From positions 1 to 18,652 of the forward strand of contig WTCI01000111.1 in NCBI GenBank assembly GCA_013138655.1: 18,652 bases of DNA, read 5' to 3'. This document shows, piece after piece, positions 7,516-14,362 of the stretch (positions are counted from its first letter, which is position 1; the number at the start of each line of letters is the position of its first letter). Under the pieces are notes generated by a model, which saw only the letters and a list, made by a program, of their open reading frames with translations, did not search any database and was not told the DNA's origin. A program made the position numbers and the translations under genes. The stretch comes from Desulfuromonadaceae bacterium (GTDB taxonomy: Bacteria; Desulfobacterota; Desulfuromonadia; Desulfuromonadales; Geopsychrobacteraceae).

Positions 7516-8607
7516 ATGTGCAAGAAAATCTTTATCGCCGCGACCGATCAGCACTGTGGTAAAACCACAACCAGCTTGTCTTTGTTGCATCTGGCACGCA
7601 GGAAATACCAAAGGATTGGTTTCATCAAGCCGTTCGGCCCGAAAAGAATCAGTTGCCGGGGGCGGGATGTCGATGTTGATGCGGCGCTCATAGCGCATGT
7701 TTTCGATATGGATAAGGATCTGTCACTCATGTCGCCGGTGGTGCTGCAGCCGCAGACAACCCGCGATGTTCTTGATGGAAAGATCGATCCGCAACTTTAT
7801 CTGGAACAGATCTGCCGGGCGACGGCCGCGTTGGAAGACAAGTGTGATTTTCTGATTATCGAGGGGGCCGGGCATGCCGGGGTCGGTTCGGTGATCGGTT
7901 TGAACAATGCCCAGCTGGCGAAACGTCTGAATGCCCCGGTGCTGATGGTTGCCGGTGGCGGGATCGGCAACGTCATTGACGCGATAAACCTGAATCTGGC
8001 CCTCTTTCGGGAAGCCGGTGCCGAGGTTCGGGTGGTGCTGCCGAACAAGTTGCTGAAGGAGAAGCGGGACACGACCCTGCATTATCTCCGTTTGGCGTTC
8101 AAGGAGAGTGGCATCAGGGTGATCGGGGGGTTTAACTATTCGCCGATCCTCGCCAACCCGACATTGAAGTATCTCTCGGAACTGCTGAAGCTTGAGTTGC
8201 ATGCTGCGCCGGAAGATGCCCGCCGAATTACCCATCATTTCCAACTGGGGGCGGCTTCAACCCAGCGGGTCATTGATAAACTGCTCGATTCGACTCTACT
8301 GGTTGTCACCAGTAGCCGGGACGAAGTGCTGGTTATGCTGGCGACGCTCTATCATCTTCCCGAATACCGGGCTAAAATTGCCGGCCTGGTCATCTCGGGG
8401 GTTGCACCGGTTGCCGATATTGTCCAGCGGGTTCTCGACGATGCCGGGATACCCTACATGCGTTCGACCGATACAATGGCGAAAATTTATACGACCATCA
8501 TGGAGGATGTCGCCAAAATTCGCGCAGATGACGAGGAAAAAATTGCCCTGATACAGCAACTGGCTGAGACCGAGCTCGATTTCGAAACCATAGATCGCCT
8601 CTTCTGA
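7516..8607 (+). CDS. BioD-like P-loop ATPase with DRTGG-type domain (phosphotransacetylase N-terminal-like)
   Basis: This 363-residue protein resembles the N-terminal regulatory half of long phosphotransacetylases but lacks the catalytic Pta domain. The P-loop is ATDQHCGKTT (9-18). IIEGAGHAGVGSV and APVLMVAGGGIGNVIDAINLNL give the dethiobiotin-synthetase-like (AAA_26) core, and residues about 215-320 fit a DRTGG-like domain (LLVVTSSRDEVLVMLATLYHL, IAGLVISGVAP). Stand-alone versions occur in several anaerobes and archaea; their role is unknown to me, perhaps metabolite or nucleotide sensing. The start is set by AAGGAG at 7503-7508. A 70-base gap separates it from the HDOD gene. It is not biotin synthesis by context, as no bio genes are present. 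Confidence 0.88.
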   Translation: MCKKIFIAATDQHCGKTTTSLSLLHLARRKYQRIGFIKPFGPKRISCRGRDVDVDAALIAHVFDMDKDLSLMSPVVLQPQTTRDVLDGKIDPQLYLEQICRATAALEDKCDFLIIEGAGHAGVGSVIGLNNAQLAKRLNAPVLMVAGGGIGNVIDAINLNLALFREAGAEVRVVLPNKLLKEKRDTTLHYLRLAFKESGIRVIGGFNYSPILANPTLKYLSELLKLELHAAPEDARRITHHFQLGAASTQRVIDKLLDSTLLVVTSSRDEVLVMLATLYHLPEYRAKIAGLVISGVAPVADIVQRVLDDAGIPYMRSTDTMAKIYTTIMEDVAKIRADDEEKIALIQQLAETELDFETIDRLF

Positions 8608-8692
8608 AAAAATTGGTAACTATTCAGAACGGGTGCTGATGGCCTGGTGCCGCCCATTCCAAGGGCCGCATGAACCCATCCCTGGGGCTTGA

Positions 8693-8713
8693 CTGTCGCC
8701 ATCCGGGCGACAG
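8693..8713. repeat. Perfect 8-bp hairpin in the gap before the TPR gene
   Basis: CTGTCGCC-ATCCG-GGCGACAG is a perfect stem with a 5-base loop. No T-run follows on either strand, so it is not a standard terminator. It lies 31 bases upstream of the predicted -35 box of the TPR operon and could be a REP-like or regulatory structure. Confidence 0.5.
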
Positions 8714-8744
8714 ACACCCTTTCCATGGGCATCACCAGCACATC

Positions 8745-8773
8745 TTGCTGAACAGTTACAAAAATTCTATAAT
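8745..8773 (+). promoter_or_regulatory. Sigma70-type promoter for the TPR-ybaK-nitroreductase operon
   Basis: TTGCTG (8745-8750) and a perfect TATAAT (8768-8773) are separated by 17 bases, which is optimal spacing. Transcription would begin near 8780, giving a leader of about 50 bases before the ATG at 8832. The first transcribed bases lie in a solo copy of the repeat-element end (8775-8792). Confidence 0.75.
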
Positions 8774-8774
8774 T

Positions 8775-8792
8775 GATGGTCTCGCAAAAAAG
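8775..8792 (+). repeat. Solo terminal end of the 150-bp MITE-like element (locus E)
   Basis: GATGGTCTCGCAAAAAAG matches the left terminus of the full copy at 14363 in 17 of 18 bases. The rest of the element is absent. It begins two bases after the -10 box of the TPR operon promoter. Confidence 0.55.
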
Positions 8793-8831
8793 AATACGCT
8801 GCCGTCATCGATAATCAAAGGACATATTTTC

Positions 8832-10091
8832 ATGGGTTGGTTGGGAAAAATATTCGGCGGCGGTGCCTCCGTTGATGGCTTGCGCAAAGCGCTGGCGCAG
8901 AAGCGTTTTGCCGATGCCCGGTTGCTGGCCGAGCAGCTGCAGGGACAGAATTTGCCCGCAGAAGAGGTTGCCGAAGTGGAGCGCTTAGCGGTGACTGCCG
9001 GTGATGGATTGGCTCGACTGAACCTGGACGAGGCTTGCGGTTTTCAGCGAGCCGGGGAGTCAGAGCGGGCTGACGAACATCTGCAATTGGCTCTGCAGCA
9101 AGTCTGTAGTGCCGAGTTGCGCAGGGAGATTGAGGAAGCGAGCATGAAACCGCTTCAGCCGACCATTGAAAATGTGCCGGAAGTGTTGTCCAATGTTTCC
9201 TGTAGTCGTTGTGCCCCGCAGAAGCTGACGCCATTGGCTCATGAGGAAAGCGATTTTCCGGATCTCGACAGTCGACTGGAGTTGGTGTTGATCTCTTACC
9301 CGCCGGACCTTGCTGAACGCTACCGGCACAAAAGTGAGCAATTCCTGGAGGGCTTTCTGTTTGCCCATGCGGGTCAGGATGGAGAGGCGTTGTTGAGTTG
9401 GCAGGGGCTTTCGGGGGCAGAGCAGGATGACCTTTACTGGTTCGAATTGGGATCTGCCCAAGCTCGCTGCGGCCAAAGAAAGGATGCCCGAAAATCGCTG
9501 GAAAAGGCGTTGCGGGAGAATCCTGACTTGCTGCCGGCAACCGAAGCGCTGGTGTCGGTGCTGGTGGCTCTCGGTACCGCTGATAAGGCCCGGGAACTCT
9601 TGCAGGGGATGCTTGACAGGGGGCAAGACCCGGCCTTTTGCCACGCCCAATTGGCGTACCTCTCCGTTCAGGAAAAAGCGCGGGAACAGGCACTTGTGCA
9701 TACTCGCCAGGCTCTGGTAGAGGGTGCTGGCGATCCTTCATTTCTGGTGTTGGGAGCGTCTTTACTGGAACAGGCGGGTGCGCTGGATGAGGCGGAGGTC
9801 GTGTTGAATCGGCTGTCCGGAGGGGGCTGTCGCGGGGGGCTGAACCTGCCGTTGGCAGAATTTCTGTTGCGGCAGCAACGGGATCTGGGAAAAATACTTG
9901 ATACGTTCAACGCGGCCTGCCGTGAGGATCCGGAAAATCCCCGTTGGCAGTTACGTGTGGCTCAAACCTATCTGGCTCGCAACTGGCGTAAAGAGGGATT
10001 GAATTTGCTGAAAAAGGTGGTTGATGATCCGCGGCTGGCTCCTGAGCTGCATCAGGAAGCAGTCACCCAACTGGCCGGATTGGATGCCTGA
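8832..10091 (+). CDS. Tetratricopeptide-repeat protein
   Basis: This is a 419-residue protein of helical repeats. The start chosen is the ATG at 8832, with AAAGGA ten bases upstream and downstream of a good promoter; the frame is open 54 codons further upstream, but that segment spans the promoter and is not credible as coding. TPR-like units are visible at about residues 195-330 (for example YWFELGSAQARCGQRKDARK, then an ENPDLLPATEALVSVLVALG unit) and again near the end (NPRWQLRVAQTYLARNWRKE). An N-terminal block (about 1-100) is also repeat-like, and a lone CSRC pair sits in the linker. No signal peptide is seen, so it is probably a cytoplasmic scaffold. Function cannot be named. Confidence 0.85.
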   Translation: MGWLGKIFGGGASVDGLRKALAQKRFADARLLAEQLQGQNLPAEEVAEVERLAVTAGDGLARLNLDEACGFQRAGESERADEHLQLALQQVCSAELRREIEEASMKPLQPTIENVPEVLSNVSCSRCAPQKLTPLAHEESDFPDLDSRLELVLISYPPDLAERYRHKSEQFLEGFLFAHAGQDGEALLSWQGLSGAEQDDLYWFELGSAQARCGQRKDARKSLEKALRENPDLLPATEALVSVLVALGTADKARELLQGMLDRGQDPAFCHAQLAYLSVQEKAREQALVHTRQALVEGAGDPSFLVLGASLLEQAGALDEAEVVLNRLSGGGCRGGLNLPLAEFLLRQQRDLGKILDTFNAACREDPENPRWQLRVAQTYLARNWRKEGLNLLKKVVDDPRLAPELHQEAVTQLAGLDA

Positions 10092-10093
10092 AA

Positions 10094-10564
10094 ATGCCGA
10101 GCATTGTCGAGGTTAAAAAGTATCTGGCCGAGCATGGAATCGAAGTCCGCGAGTATCAGCAGCCGACCCCGACCGCTGAGGCCGCGGCTGCAGCGGTCGG
10201 TTGCACCCCCGCCGAGATTGCTAAAACCCTGCTGTTTCTGATCGGCGGGAAGCCGGTTGCCGTTGTCACCTGTGGTGACATGAAGGTCAAGAGCTCGCCC
10301 TTAAAGAAGGCGGCAGGATTCTCCGGCAAGGTGAAGCTGCCGCACGCCGAAGAGGTGTTGCAATATACCGGTTATCTGCTGGGCGGGGTCTGCCCTTTTC
10401 TGTTGTCCAGGGAATTGCCGATATTGCTGGACGTTTCCCTCCAGCGCTTTGAGAAGGTTTACGCTGCCGCAGGAAATGATTATTCAGCTGTTCCGGTAAC
10501 CTATCAGCAGTTGCAGCAGTTGCAGCAGTTGACAGGGGGGCAAGCTGCAGTTGTCTGCGGCTAA
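10094..10564 (+). CDS. YbaK/EbsC-type aminoacyl-tRNA deacylase
   Basis: This 156-residue protein has the fold and length of the YbaK/ProX editing family, which hydrolyses mischarged tRNA such as Cys-tRNA(Pro) or Ala-tRNA(Pro). Visible family marks are the N-terminal TPTAEAAAAAVGCTPAEIAKTLLF segment, the GDMKVKSSPLKKAAG lysine region and YLLGGVCPF, the conserved glycine-rich substrate loop. It starts two bases after the TPR stop codon with little ribosome site of its own, so coupling is likely. The C-terminal QQLQQLQQL comes from a 9-bp triplet repeat (CAGCAGTTG at 10505-10531). Exact tRNA specificity is not determined. Confidence 0.92.
   Translation: MPSIVEVKKYLAEHGIEVREYQQPTPTAEAAAAAVGCTPAEIAKTLLFLIGGKPVAVVTCGDMKVKSSPLKKAAGFSGKVKLPHAEEVLQYTGYLLGGVCPFLLSRELPILLDVSLQRFEKVYAAAGNDYSAVPVTYQQLQQLQQLTGGQAAVVCG
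10505..10531 (+). repeat. Three copies of a 9-bp tandem repeat inside the ybaK-like gene
   Basis: CAGCAGTTG is repeated exactly three times, encoding QQL three times near the C-terminus. Copy number could vary by slippage without breaking the frame. Confidence 0.9.
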
Positions 10565-10587
10565 TTTGCAAATTCGGAGGAATGGTT

Positions 10588-11109
10588 ATGCTTGAATTAT
10601 TACGTCAGCGGCGCAGTGTCCGGAAATTTCACAATCGGTCGGTCGAACCGGAGAAGATCGAGCAGCTTTGTGAGGCGTTATTGCGGTCTCCGACTTCGCG
10701 GGATCTGCAACCCTGCCAGTTTGTGGTCGTTGATGACGCACAGCTTTTGCAGCGATTTGCCAGCGCCAAAGCACACGGTACCGCCTTTTTTGCCGGTGCC
10801 CCTTTGGCGGTTGTCATCGCTGCCGATCCGACAGTCAGCGATGTCTGGATTGAAGATTGCTCCATCGCGGCAATTATTGTGCAGTTGGCGGGTGAAGAGC
10901 TCGGGTTGAAAAGTTGCTGGGCGCAATTGCGCCTGCGCCTGCACGATGGGGAAACGGCTTCGGAATATGTCCGCGAGTTGGTCGGGTTGCCGGTGGGGAC
11001 GGAGGTGCCGATGGTGATCGCTTTCGGCTATCCGGATGAAGAAAAAGCGGGGCACCCACGCGCATCTCTGTTGGATGAAAAGATCCACCGGAACAAATTT
11101 AGTGGCTAA
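10588..11109 (+). CDS. Nitroreductase-family FMN oxidoreductase
   Basis: This 173-residue protein of the NAD(P)H-dependent flavin nitroreductase family opens with LLRQRRSVRKFHNRSV, where the conserved R-R-S-x-R binds FMN phosphate. RSPTSRDLQPCQFVVV is the second FMN contact, and EELGLKSCWAQL with AFGYPDEEK gives the C-terminal FMN/dimer motifs. Two in-frame ATGs exist at 10582 and 10588; GGAGG at 10576-10580 is 7 bases from the second and only 1 from the first, so 10588 is preferred. It is the third gene after the TPR and YbaK genes. The natural substrate cannot be read from sequence; small flavin reductases of this kind reduce quinones, nitro compounds or act in repair. Confidence 0.92.
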   Translation: MLELLRQRRSVRKFHNRSVEPEKIEQLCEALLRSPTSRDLQPCQFVVVDDAQLLQRFASAKAHGTAFFAGAPLAVVIAADPTVSDVWIEDCSIAAIIVQLAGEELGLKSCWAQLRLRLHDGETASEYVRELVGLPVGTEVPMVIAFGYPDEEKAGHPRASLLDEKIHRNKFSG

Positions 11110-11115
11110 GAAAGA

Positions 11116-11637
11116 TTATTTGCTTGTCAGTTCCGCAAGCGTTTGCCGATAACACTCGGCATCTTCGTCGGAAAAACAGCAGAAAATAATTTTTTCCAGT
11201 GAATTTTTCTGCTTGAGGAATTGCAAGGTTTCATGAATGGCAATCCGGCAAGCTTTTTCAATGGGGTAGCCATAGACCCCGGTACTGATCGACGGAAAGG
11301 CAATGCTGGTTAGACCGATATCTGCTGCGAGACGCAAACTGTTGCGGTAACAGTTCGCCAGCAATTGTGGTTCACCCTGAGTACCGCCGTGCCATACCGG
11401 GCCGACGGTGTGAATCACTTTCTTTGCCGACAGACGGTAACCGGCGGTTATTTTTGCTTCCCCGGTTGGGCACCCATGCAAGGTTCGACATTCTGCCAGC
11501 AATTCCGGTCCGGCAGCGCGATGAATGGCACCGTCTACACCACCGCCACCGAGCAACCTGTTGTTGGCGGCATTGACGATGGCAGCAACGGAGAGTTGGG
11601 TGATATCCCCCTGGATAATTTCAATTTCGGCAGCCAT
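11116..11637 (-). CDS. Macro-domain protein (O-acetyl-ADP-ribose deacetylase-like)
   Basis: This 173-residue single macro domain of the YmdB/MacroD type has the ADP-ribose pocket in full: GDIT near the start, [25 protein letters not shown] as the substrate loop, and [12 protein letters not shown] as the phosphate loop. Such proteins remove O-acetyl-ADP-ribose or mono-ADP-ribose from proteins and act in the cytoplasm. The ATG follows GGAGGT. The gene converges on the nitroreductase gene with only 6 bases between stop codons and no terminator visible there. A fragment of the MITE-like repeat lies 24 bases before its start codon. Which ADP-ribosylation reaction it reverses is unknown. Confidence 0.93.
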   Translation of the reverse strand: MAAEIEIIQGDITQLSVAAIVNAANNRLLGGGGVDGAIHRAAGPELLAECRTLHGCPTGEAKITAGYRLSAKKVIHTVGPVWHGGTQGEPQLLANCYRNSLRLAADIGLTSIAFPSISTGVYGYPIEKACRIAIHETLQFLKQKNSLEKIIFCCFSDEDAECYRQTLAELTSK

Positions 11638-11660
11638 GCTGACCTCCGTGCATCAATATT

Positions 11661-11696
11661 GATGCTTTCGCAAAAAAAAACCTTGAGATGGCTAAG
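11661..11696 (-). repeat. Truncated right end of the MITE-like element (locus C)
   Basis: GATGCTTTCGC, an A-run, then TTGAGATGGCTAAG aligns with the right terminus of the full element (GATGTACTCGC...ATGAGATGGCTAAG at 16270-16302). The A-run is longer here, and the rest of the element is absent. A palindrome, CATCAATATTGATG (11651-11664), overlaps its outer end. Confidence 0.6.
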
Positions 11697-11799
11697 AAGA
11701 ACTATAGCGAAACAAACTGAGATTTCCAGTTCTGGTGTTTAGATGGATATTCCCGCTGACATGACTTTTAATCGACAGCTTGTTAAGCGGGGAAACGGT

Positions 11800-11988
11800 T
11801 CAGGGTAAGGGTTGATTCCGCACGCTTGGACAGCCGCAAAAACGGCGTTGATGAGCCAGGCAGAGGAGTTGGTTGTCGAAACGCTTCGCCTGCTCGCGGC
11901 AGAGTTCCAGTTCGCGTTCACTGAGAGGTTGGCCACAGAGGACGCAGCATGCGCAGCCCTTTCTTTTTTCAGGACAGCTCAGGAGCAA
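11800..11988 (-). CDS. Possible small zinc-ribbon protein (uncertain)
   Basis: This 62-codon frame starts at TTG (11986-11988), with an in-frame stop immediately upstream, and reads to a TGA at 11800-11802. Its core has paired cysteines (CCVLCGQPLSERELELC ... LLCLAHQRRFCGC) with spacing like small zinc-ribbon proteins, and a C-x2-C then C...C-x2-H pattern that chance frames rarely show. Against it: no ribosome site precedes the TTG, and the natural ATG with a GAAAGGG site, seven codons or so further in, is out of frame, which could mean a frameshift or decay. Its 5' end abuts the FKBP start on the other strand. It could be a real small gene, a remnant, or a coincidence. Confidence 0.4.
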   Translation of the reverse strand: MLLSCPEKRKGCACCVLCGQPLSERELELCREQAKRFDNQLLCLAHQRRFCGCPSVRNQPLP

Positions 11989-11990
11989 TC

Positions 11991-12416
11991 ATGATAGCAG
12001 CACATGGTAGCAAGGTTAAAGTCCATTATACCGGCACTTATGACCATGGTGAGGTGTTCGATTCCTCCTCGGAAGGGTGCCCGCTGGAATTCGAGGTTGG
12101 GGCCGGGCAGGTGATTCCCGGTTTTGAGAAGGCGGTGATCGGAATGTCGGTTGGTGACTCGAAAAAGGTGCGCATCCCCGAAGAGGAGGCCTATGGTCCC
12201 TATAATCCGGAGATGATGTTTGAGACCGATCCCAGCCAGTTTGAGGAAGGATTGGCGCCTGAAGCGGGACAACAATTTCAGACTGAATTGGAAGATGGAA
12301 CACCACTGCTGTTGACGGTGATGACCGTTACCGAAGATAAGATCGTTATGAACGCCAACCATCCGATGGCCGGTAAAACTCTCAATTTTGCAATTGAAAT
12401 GGTCGAGATCAATTAA
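11991..12416 (+). CDS. FKBP-type peptidyl-prolyl isomerase (SlyD-like)
   Basis: This 141-residue protein has the SlyD layout: an FKBP core opening VKVHYTGTYDHGEVFDSS, then VGAGQVIPGFEKAVIGM with the conserved isomerase residues, and a flap inserted between about 65 and 125 (EEAYGPYNPEMMFETDPSQF) that acts as a chaperone-like domain in this family. It ends NHPMAGKTLNFAIEMVEI, typical of SlyD, but has no histidine-rich metal-binding tail. The ATG at 11991 is set by AGGAG at 11981-11985; the frame is open upstream to 11949 without a better site. It should catalyse proline isomerisation in the cytoplasm. A strong hairpin terminator follows the stop. Confidence 0.95.
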   Translation: MIAAHGSKVKVHYTGTYDHGEVFDSSSEGCPLEFEVGAGQVIPGFEKAVIGMSVGDSKKVRIPEEEAYGPYNPEMMFETDPSQFEEGLAPEAGQQFQTELEDGTPLLLTVMTVTEDKIVMNANHPMAGKTLNFAIEMVEIN

Positions 12417-12443
12417 GTTTTCTACTGCGGTTTTGCTCCACCG

Positions 12444-12470
12444 GCCCGGTTGCAACTTTTGCAACCGGGC
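12444..12470. terminator. Bidirectional intrinsic terminator between the FKBP and rhomboid genes
   Basis: GCCCGGTTGCAA (12444-12455), a CTT loop and TTGCAACCGGGC (12459-12470) form a perfect 12-bp stem. A TATTTTA run follows on the plus strand, and an A/T-poor stretch with AAAA (12431-12434) lies on the other side. It ends on the first base of the rhomboid stop codon, so it serves two convergent genes. Confidence 0.75.
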
Positions 12471-13435
12471 TATTTTAGTGCTGTGAACCAGGCATAGTTG
12501 ATGACGGCGATAGCCAGAAAAACCAAGGCCGCGTTGGTGGGTTTATCTGGCGGACCAAGCTTGCCCAAAAAGAATTTGTAGGTTAACCCCAAGACAATCC
12601 CCGCCAGCAGACCGAACAGGTGGGCACCAAGATCGGTTGTGTCGCCAGCCGCTCCAAGCATCGCCAGTAAGCCCAGTGCGGCTGCAATTGGGAGTGGCCA
12701 GCGGTGGCGTAAATTGATTCGGTAATGCAGCATGTTGATCGCTGCAAGTATGCCGACGGCACCGAAGACGGCAGTTGATGCCCCGATGGAACGGTGGTTT
12801 TCTGCTTGCAGCAGAGCGTTCACTAAATTGCCAAGGGCTCCAGCAGCGAGGATAAGATTCCAAGCTGGCCCAGAGCCGAGATCACGGCAGAGACGGAGCA
12901 TGAATATCCCACCAACAAGCATGTTGCTGGCCAGGTGTAAGGCTCCGGAATGCAGAGTCAGGGCAGTGAACAGCCGCCACCATTCTCCGGCTAATATTTT
13001 CCCGGCCTGGGCATTGCCCTGGGCCATCCAGTCGACCGGATGGCCGAATAAAGTGATTTTCTGCAAAGTGAAATTGTGGAAGATTGCCAGTAGAATCAGC
13101 ACCCAGATGGTTGCGGCCCGGTTTTCCTGTTGTGGCGGTGACGTCGGAAGGGGGGGCGGCCAGTTGCGATTTTCTATCTCATATTTGCGCAATTCTTCGC
13201 AGGCTTCCTGAAACTGATCGATCGGCACCAGTATTTGCCGGCCTTGCGTGCTTTGTTCGCTGCGGCAAGGGATCTGCCGAGCCTGTAAAACCAGTGCCCA
13301 GTTGCGCAGTTGTTTTTTTGTCAGCTGACGGACTGTCAGTCCATCTTTCAGTTGTGGTGGAATTGCCACCCAGTCCAATTGTTCAATCTCAATGTCCGTT
13401 TTGTCCGTCATCCCGCTATCTTCGCAGATGAGCAT
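12470..13435 (-). CDS. Rhomboid-family intramembrane serine protease
   Basis: This protein is 321 residues from the ATG at 13435, or 313 from the ATG at 13411; neither has a clear ribosome site, and the shorter form starts MTDKTDIE. An N-terminal cytoplasmic part of about 105 residues precedes six or so hydrophobic helices. Rhomboid marks are WWRLFTALTLHSGALHLASNM (152-172), the nucleophile serine S220 in GASTAVFG, and the paired histidine H272 in GAHLFG, so the catalytic dyad is intact. It would cleave single-pass membrane proteins within the inner membrane. It diverges from the SprT-like gene, and its stop overlaps the terminator shared with the FKBP gene. The substrate is unknown. Confidence 0.92.
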   Translation of the reverse strand: MLICEDSGMTDKTDIEIEQLDWVAIPPQLKDGLTVRQLTKKQLRNWALVLQARQIPCRSEQSTQGRQILVPIDQFQEACEELRKYEIENRNWPPPLPTSPPQQENRAATIWVLILLAIFHNFTLQKITLFGHPVDWMAQGNAQAGKILAGEWWRLFTALTLHSGALHLASNMLVGGIFMLRLCRDLGSGPAWNLILAAGALGNLVNALLQAENHRSIGASTAVFGAVGILAAINMLHYRINLRHRWPLPIAAALGLLAMLGAAGDTTDLGAHLFGLLAGIVLGLTYKFFLGKLGPPDKPTNAALVFLAIAVINYAWFTALK

Positions 13436-13470
13436 TGCCAGGTCATCAGATAACTGCTACATCCATTTGT

Positions 13471-13989
13471 ATGACGATGACGGTTAAAAGCTTTGCCTTG
13501 GAACAAAACCTCTGGTGCCGGATTGAAAACGCGGTCAAGCAGAGATTGGAAGAGAAGGTTGTCGATGCTCTTTTGCAGCGTTTGGCGGTGGTTCCGATTA
13601 AAAGCAGCCGGGCAACTCGAACGCTCGGAATCTATGTATTCACAGCTGAAGAACCGGTTTGTATCCGCCTGCAGTTTGCGCAATCTACAGAGAGTCTGCA
13701 GCAGACTTTATTGCACGAAGTGGCGCATGTCTGTGACCATTTGAGTCATCAGCCGAAAAAAGTTCAGCGCCGTGGTCATGGCAGGAACTGGCAAGCCTGG
13801 GCCGTAGCGTTGGGGATTCTTCCGCTCCGATGTGGCGAAAGTGCTGAGCTTGCCCAGTTACACCGCACTCGGCTGAAGCCGGTTGCGGTTTGTCAGAAAT
13901 GTGGTTTTGTTTTGCGACGGATCAGGCGCTTGAACCGCCGGGATGACTACATCCATAGTTCCTGCGGCGGCCGTTTGAAAACGCTTTGA
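13471..13989 (+). CDS. SprT-like zinc metalloprotease domain protein
   Basis: This 172-residue protein has HEVAHVCDH giving the HExxH zinc site, and a downstream histidine in RRGHGRNWQAWA that fits the third ligand of the SprT/Spartan fold. A C-terminal zinc ribbon (VCQKCGFVLRR ... SSCGG) is typical of the family. Such proteins are thought to act on DNA-bound or cytoplasmic proteins; bacterial roles are poorly known. The start is uncertain: ATGs at 13471 and 13477, with no clear ribosome site before either, and an upstream TTG at 13435 is open in frame. The first residues after the start look like an N-terminal extension of the metalloprotease core. It diverges from the rhomboid gene across a short gap. 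Confidence 0.88.
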   Translation: MTMTVKSFALEQNLWCRIENAVKQRLEEKVVDALLQRLAVVPIKSSRATRTLGIYVFTAEEPVCIRLQFAQSTESLQQTLLHEVAHVCDHLSHQPKKVQRRGHGRNWQAWAVALGILPLRCGESAELAQLHRTRLKPVAVCQKCGFVLRRIRRLNRRDDYIHSSCGGRLKTL

Positions 13990-14076
13990 ATCAGTCAGGC
14001 AGGCAACTGATCCTGATTTTTGCCGGGTCTTTTCCTCCGGGAATTCAATTTGAAAAATGTGACCGATTTCACTGTT

Positions 14077-14343
14077 TCAGGGAGTTGACAGCAGTCTACC
14101 TAGCTTTGCCAGTTTTATTTCTTTTGCGGCGGCTACCTGTTCGGGGCCGAACATCCAGCTGAGTTGACCAAGCATCAAGCTGACATCCGCCAGTTCCGCA
14201 ATGACCGCCTGTTTGTCTATTTTACCGCGCCGGTAATGTTTCAGCGCGGCGATCAATTCGGCACATTCTTCGACCGCCTGGTCGTACTGGGCCTCTTCCC
14301 CCCATTTGTCGAGGGTTGCTTGATAGATCTGTTCCAGTGGCAT
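14077..14343 (-). CDS. MazG-like nucleotide pyrophosphohydrolase family protein
   Basis: This 88-residue protein looks like a short, all-alpha NTP pyrophosphohydrolase of the MazG type. The EEAQYDQAVEECAELIAALKHYRRG segment carries the acidic E-x2-E-x-E pattern that binds metal, and ELADVSLMLGQLSWMFG holds the second acidic pair (E-x2-D). It would hydrolyse a nucleotide triphosphate, but the small size and lack of C-terminal extension leave the substrate open. The ATG at 14343 has an AGGATC site upstream. The frame stays open 28 codons further upstream through the MITE-like element to an ATG at 14427; that extension is derived from the repeat, and the shorter start matches the family better. 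Confidence 0.85.
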   Translation of the reverse strand: MPLEQIYQATLDKWGEEAQYDQAVEECAELIAALKHYRRGKIDKQAVIAELADVSLMLGQLSWMFGPEQVAAAKEIKLAKLGRLLSTP

Positions 14344-14362
14344 AATAGATCCTGTGATAGTT

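Larger units (their letters stand above)
11638..11990. other. 353-base gap between the macro-domain and FKBP genes
   Basis: It holds the truncated repeat (11661-11696), a possible small zinc-ribbon ORF on the minus strand (11800-11988) and the FKBP ribosome site. Between 11700 and 11800 I see no convincing promoter, terminator or RNA gene. Confidence 0.6.

Noticed and set aside
8670..8831. 54-codon upstream extension of the TPR gene
   Set aside because: It spans the -35/-10 promoter and hairpin, and AAAGGA directly supports the ATG at 8832.
8830..9741. A 303-codon minus-strand frame opposite the TPR gene
   Set aside because: It is rich in P, R, S and H, as in translated reverse-complement shadows, with no motif, and the TPR gene on the other strand has a promoter, ribosome site and repeat structure.
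10505..10531. Short tandem repeats as a CRISPR array
   Set aside because: The units are 9 bp, adjacent and in frame within a gene, with no spacers.
11739..11936. Minus-strand 65-codon frame in the macro-FKBP gap
   Set aside because: It overlaps the cysteine-rich frame in another register and has no recognisable pattern or ribosome site.
13990..14076. Possible terminator after the SprT-like gene
   Set aside because: Only 4-5 bp stems can be drawn (ATCAG/CTGAT; CCGG/CCGG) with imperfect T-runs, too weak to call.
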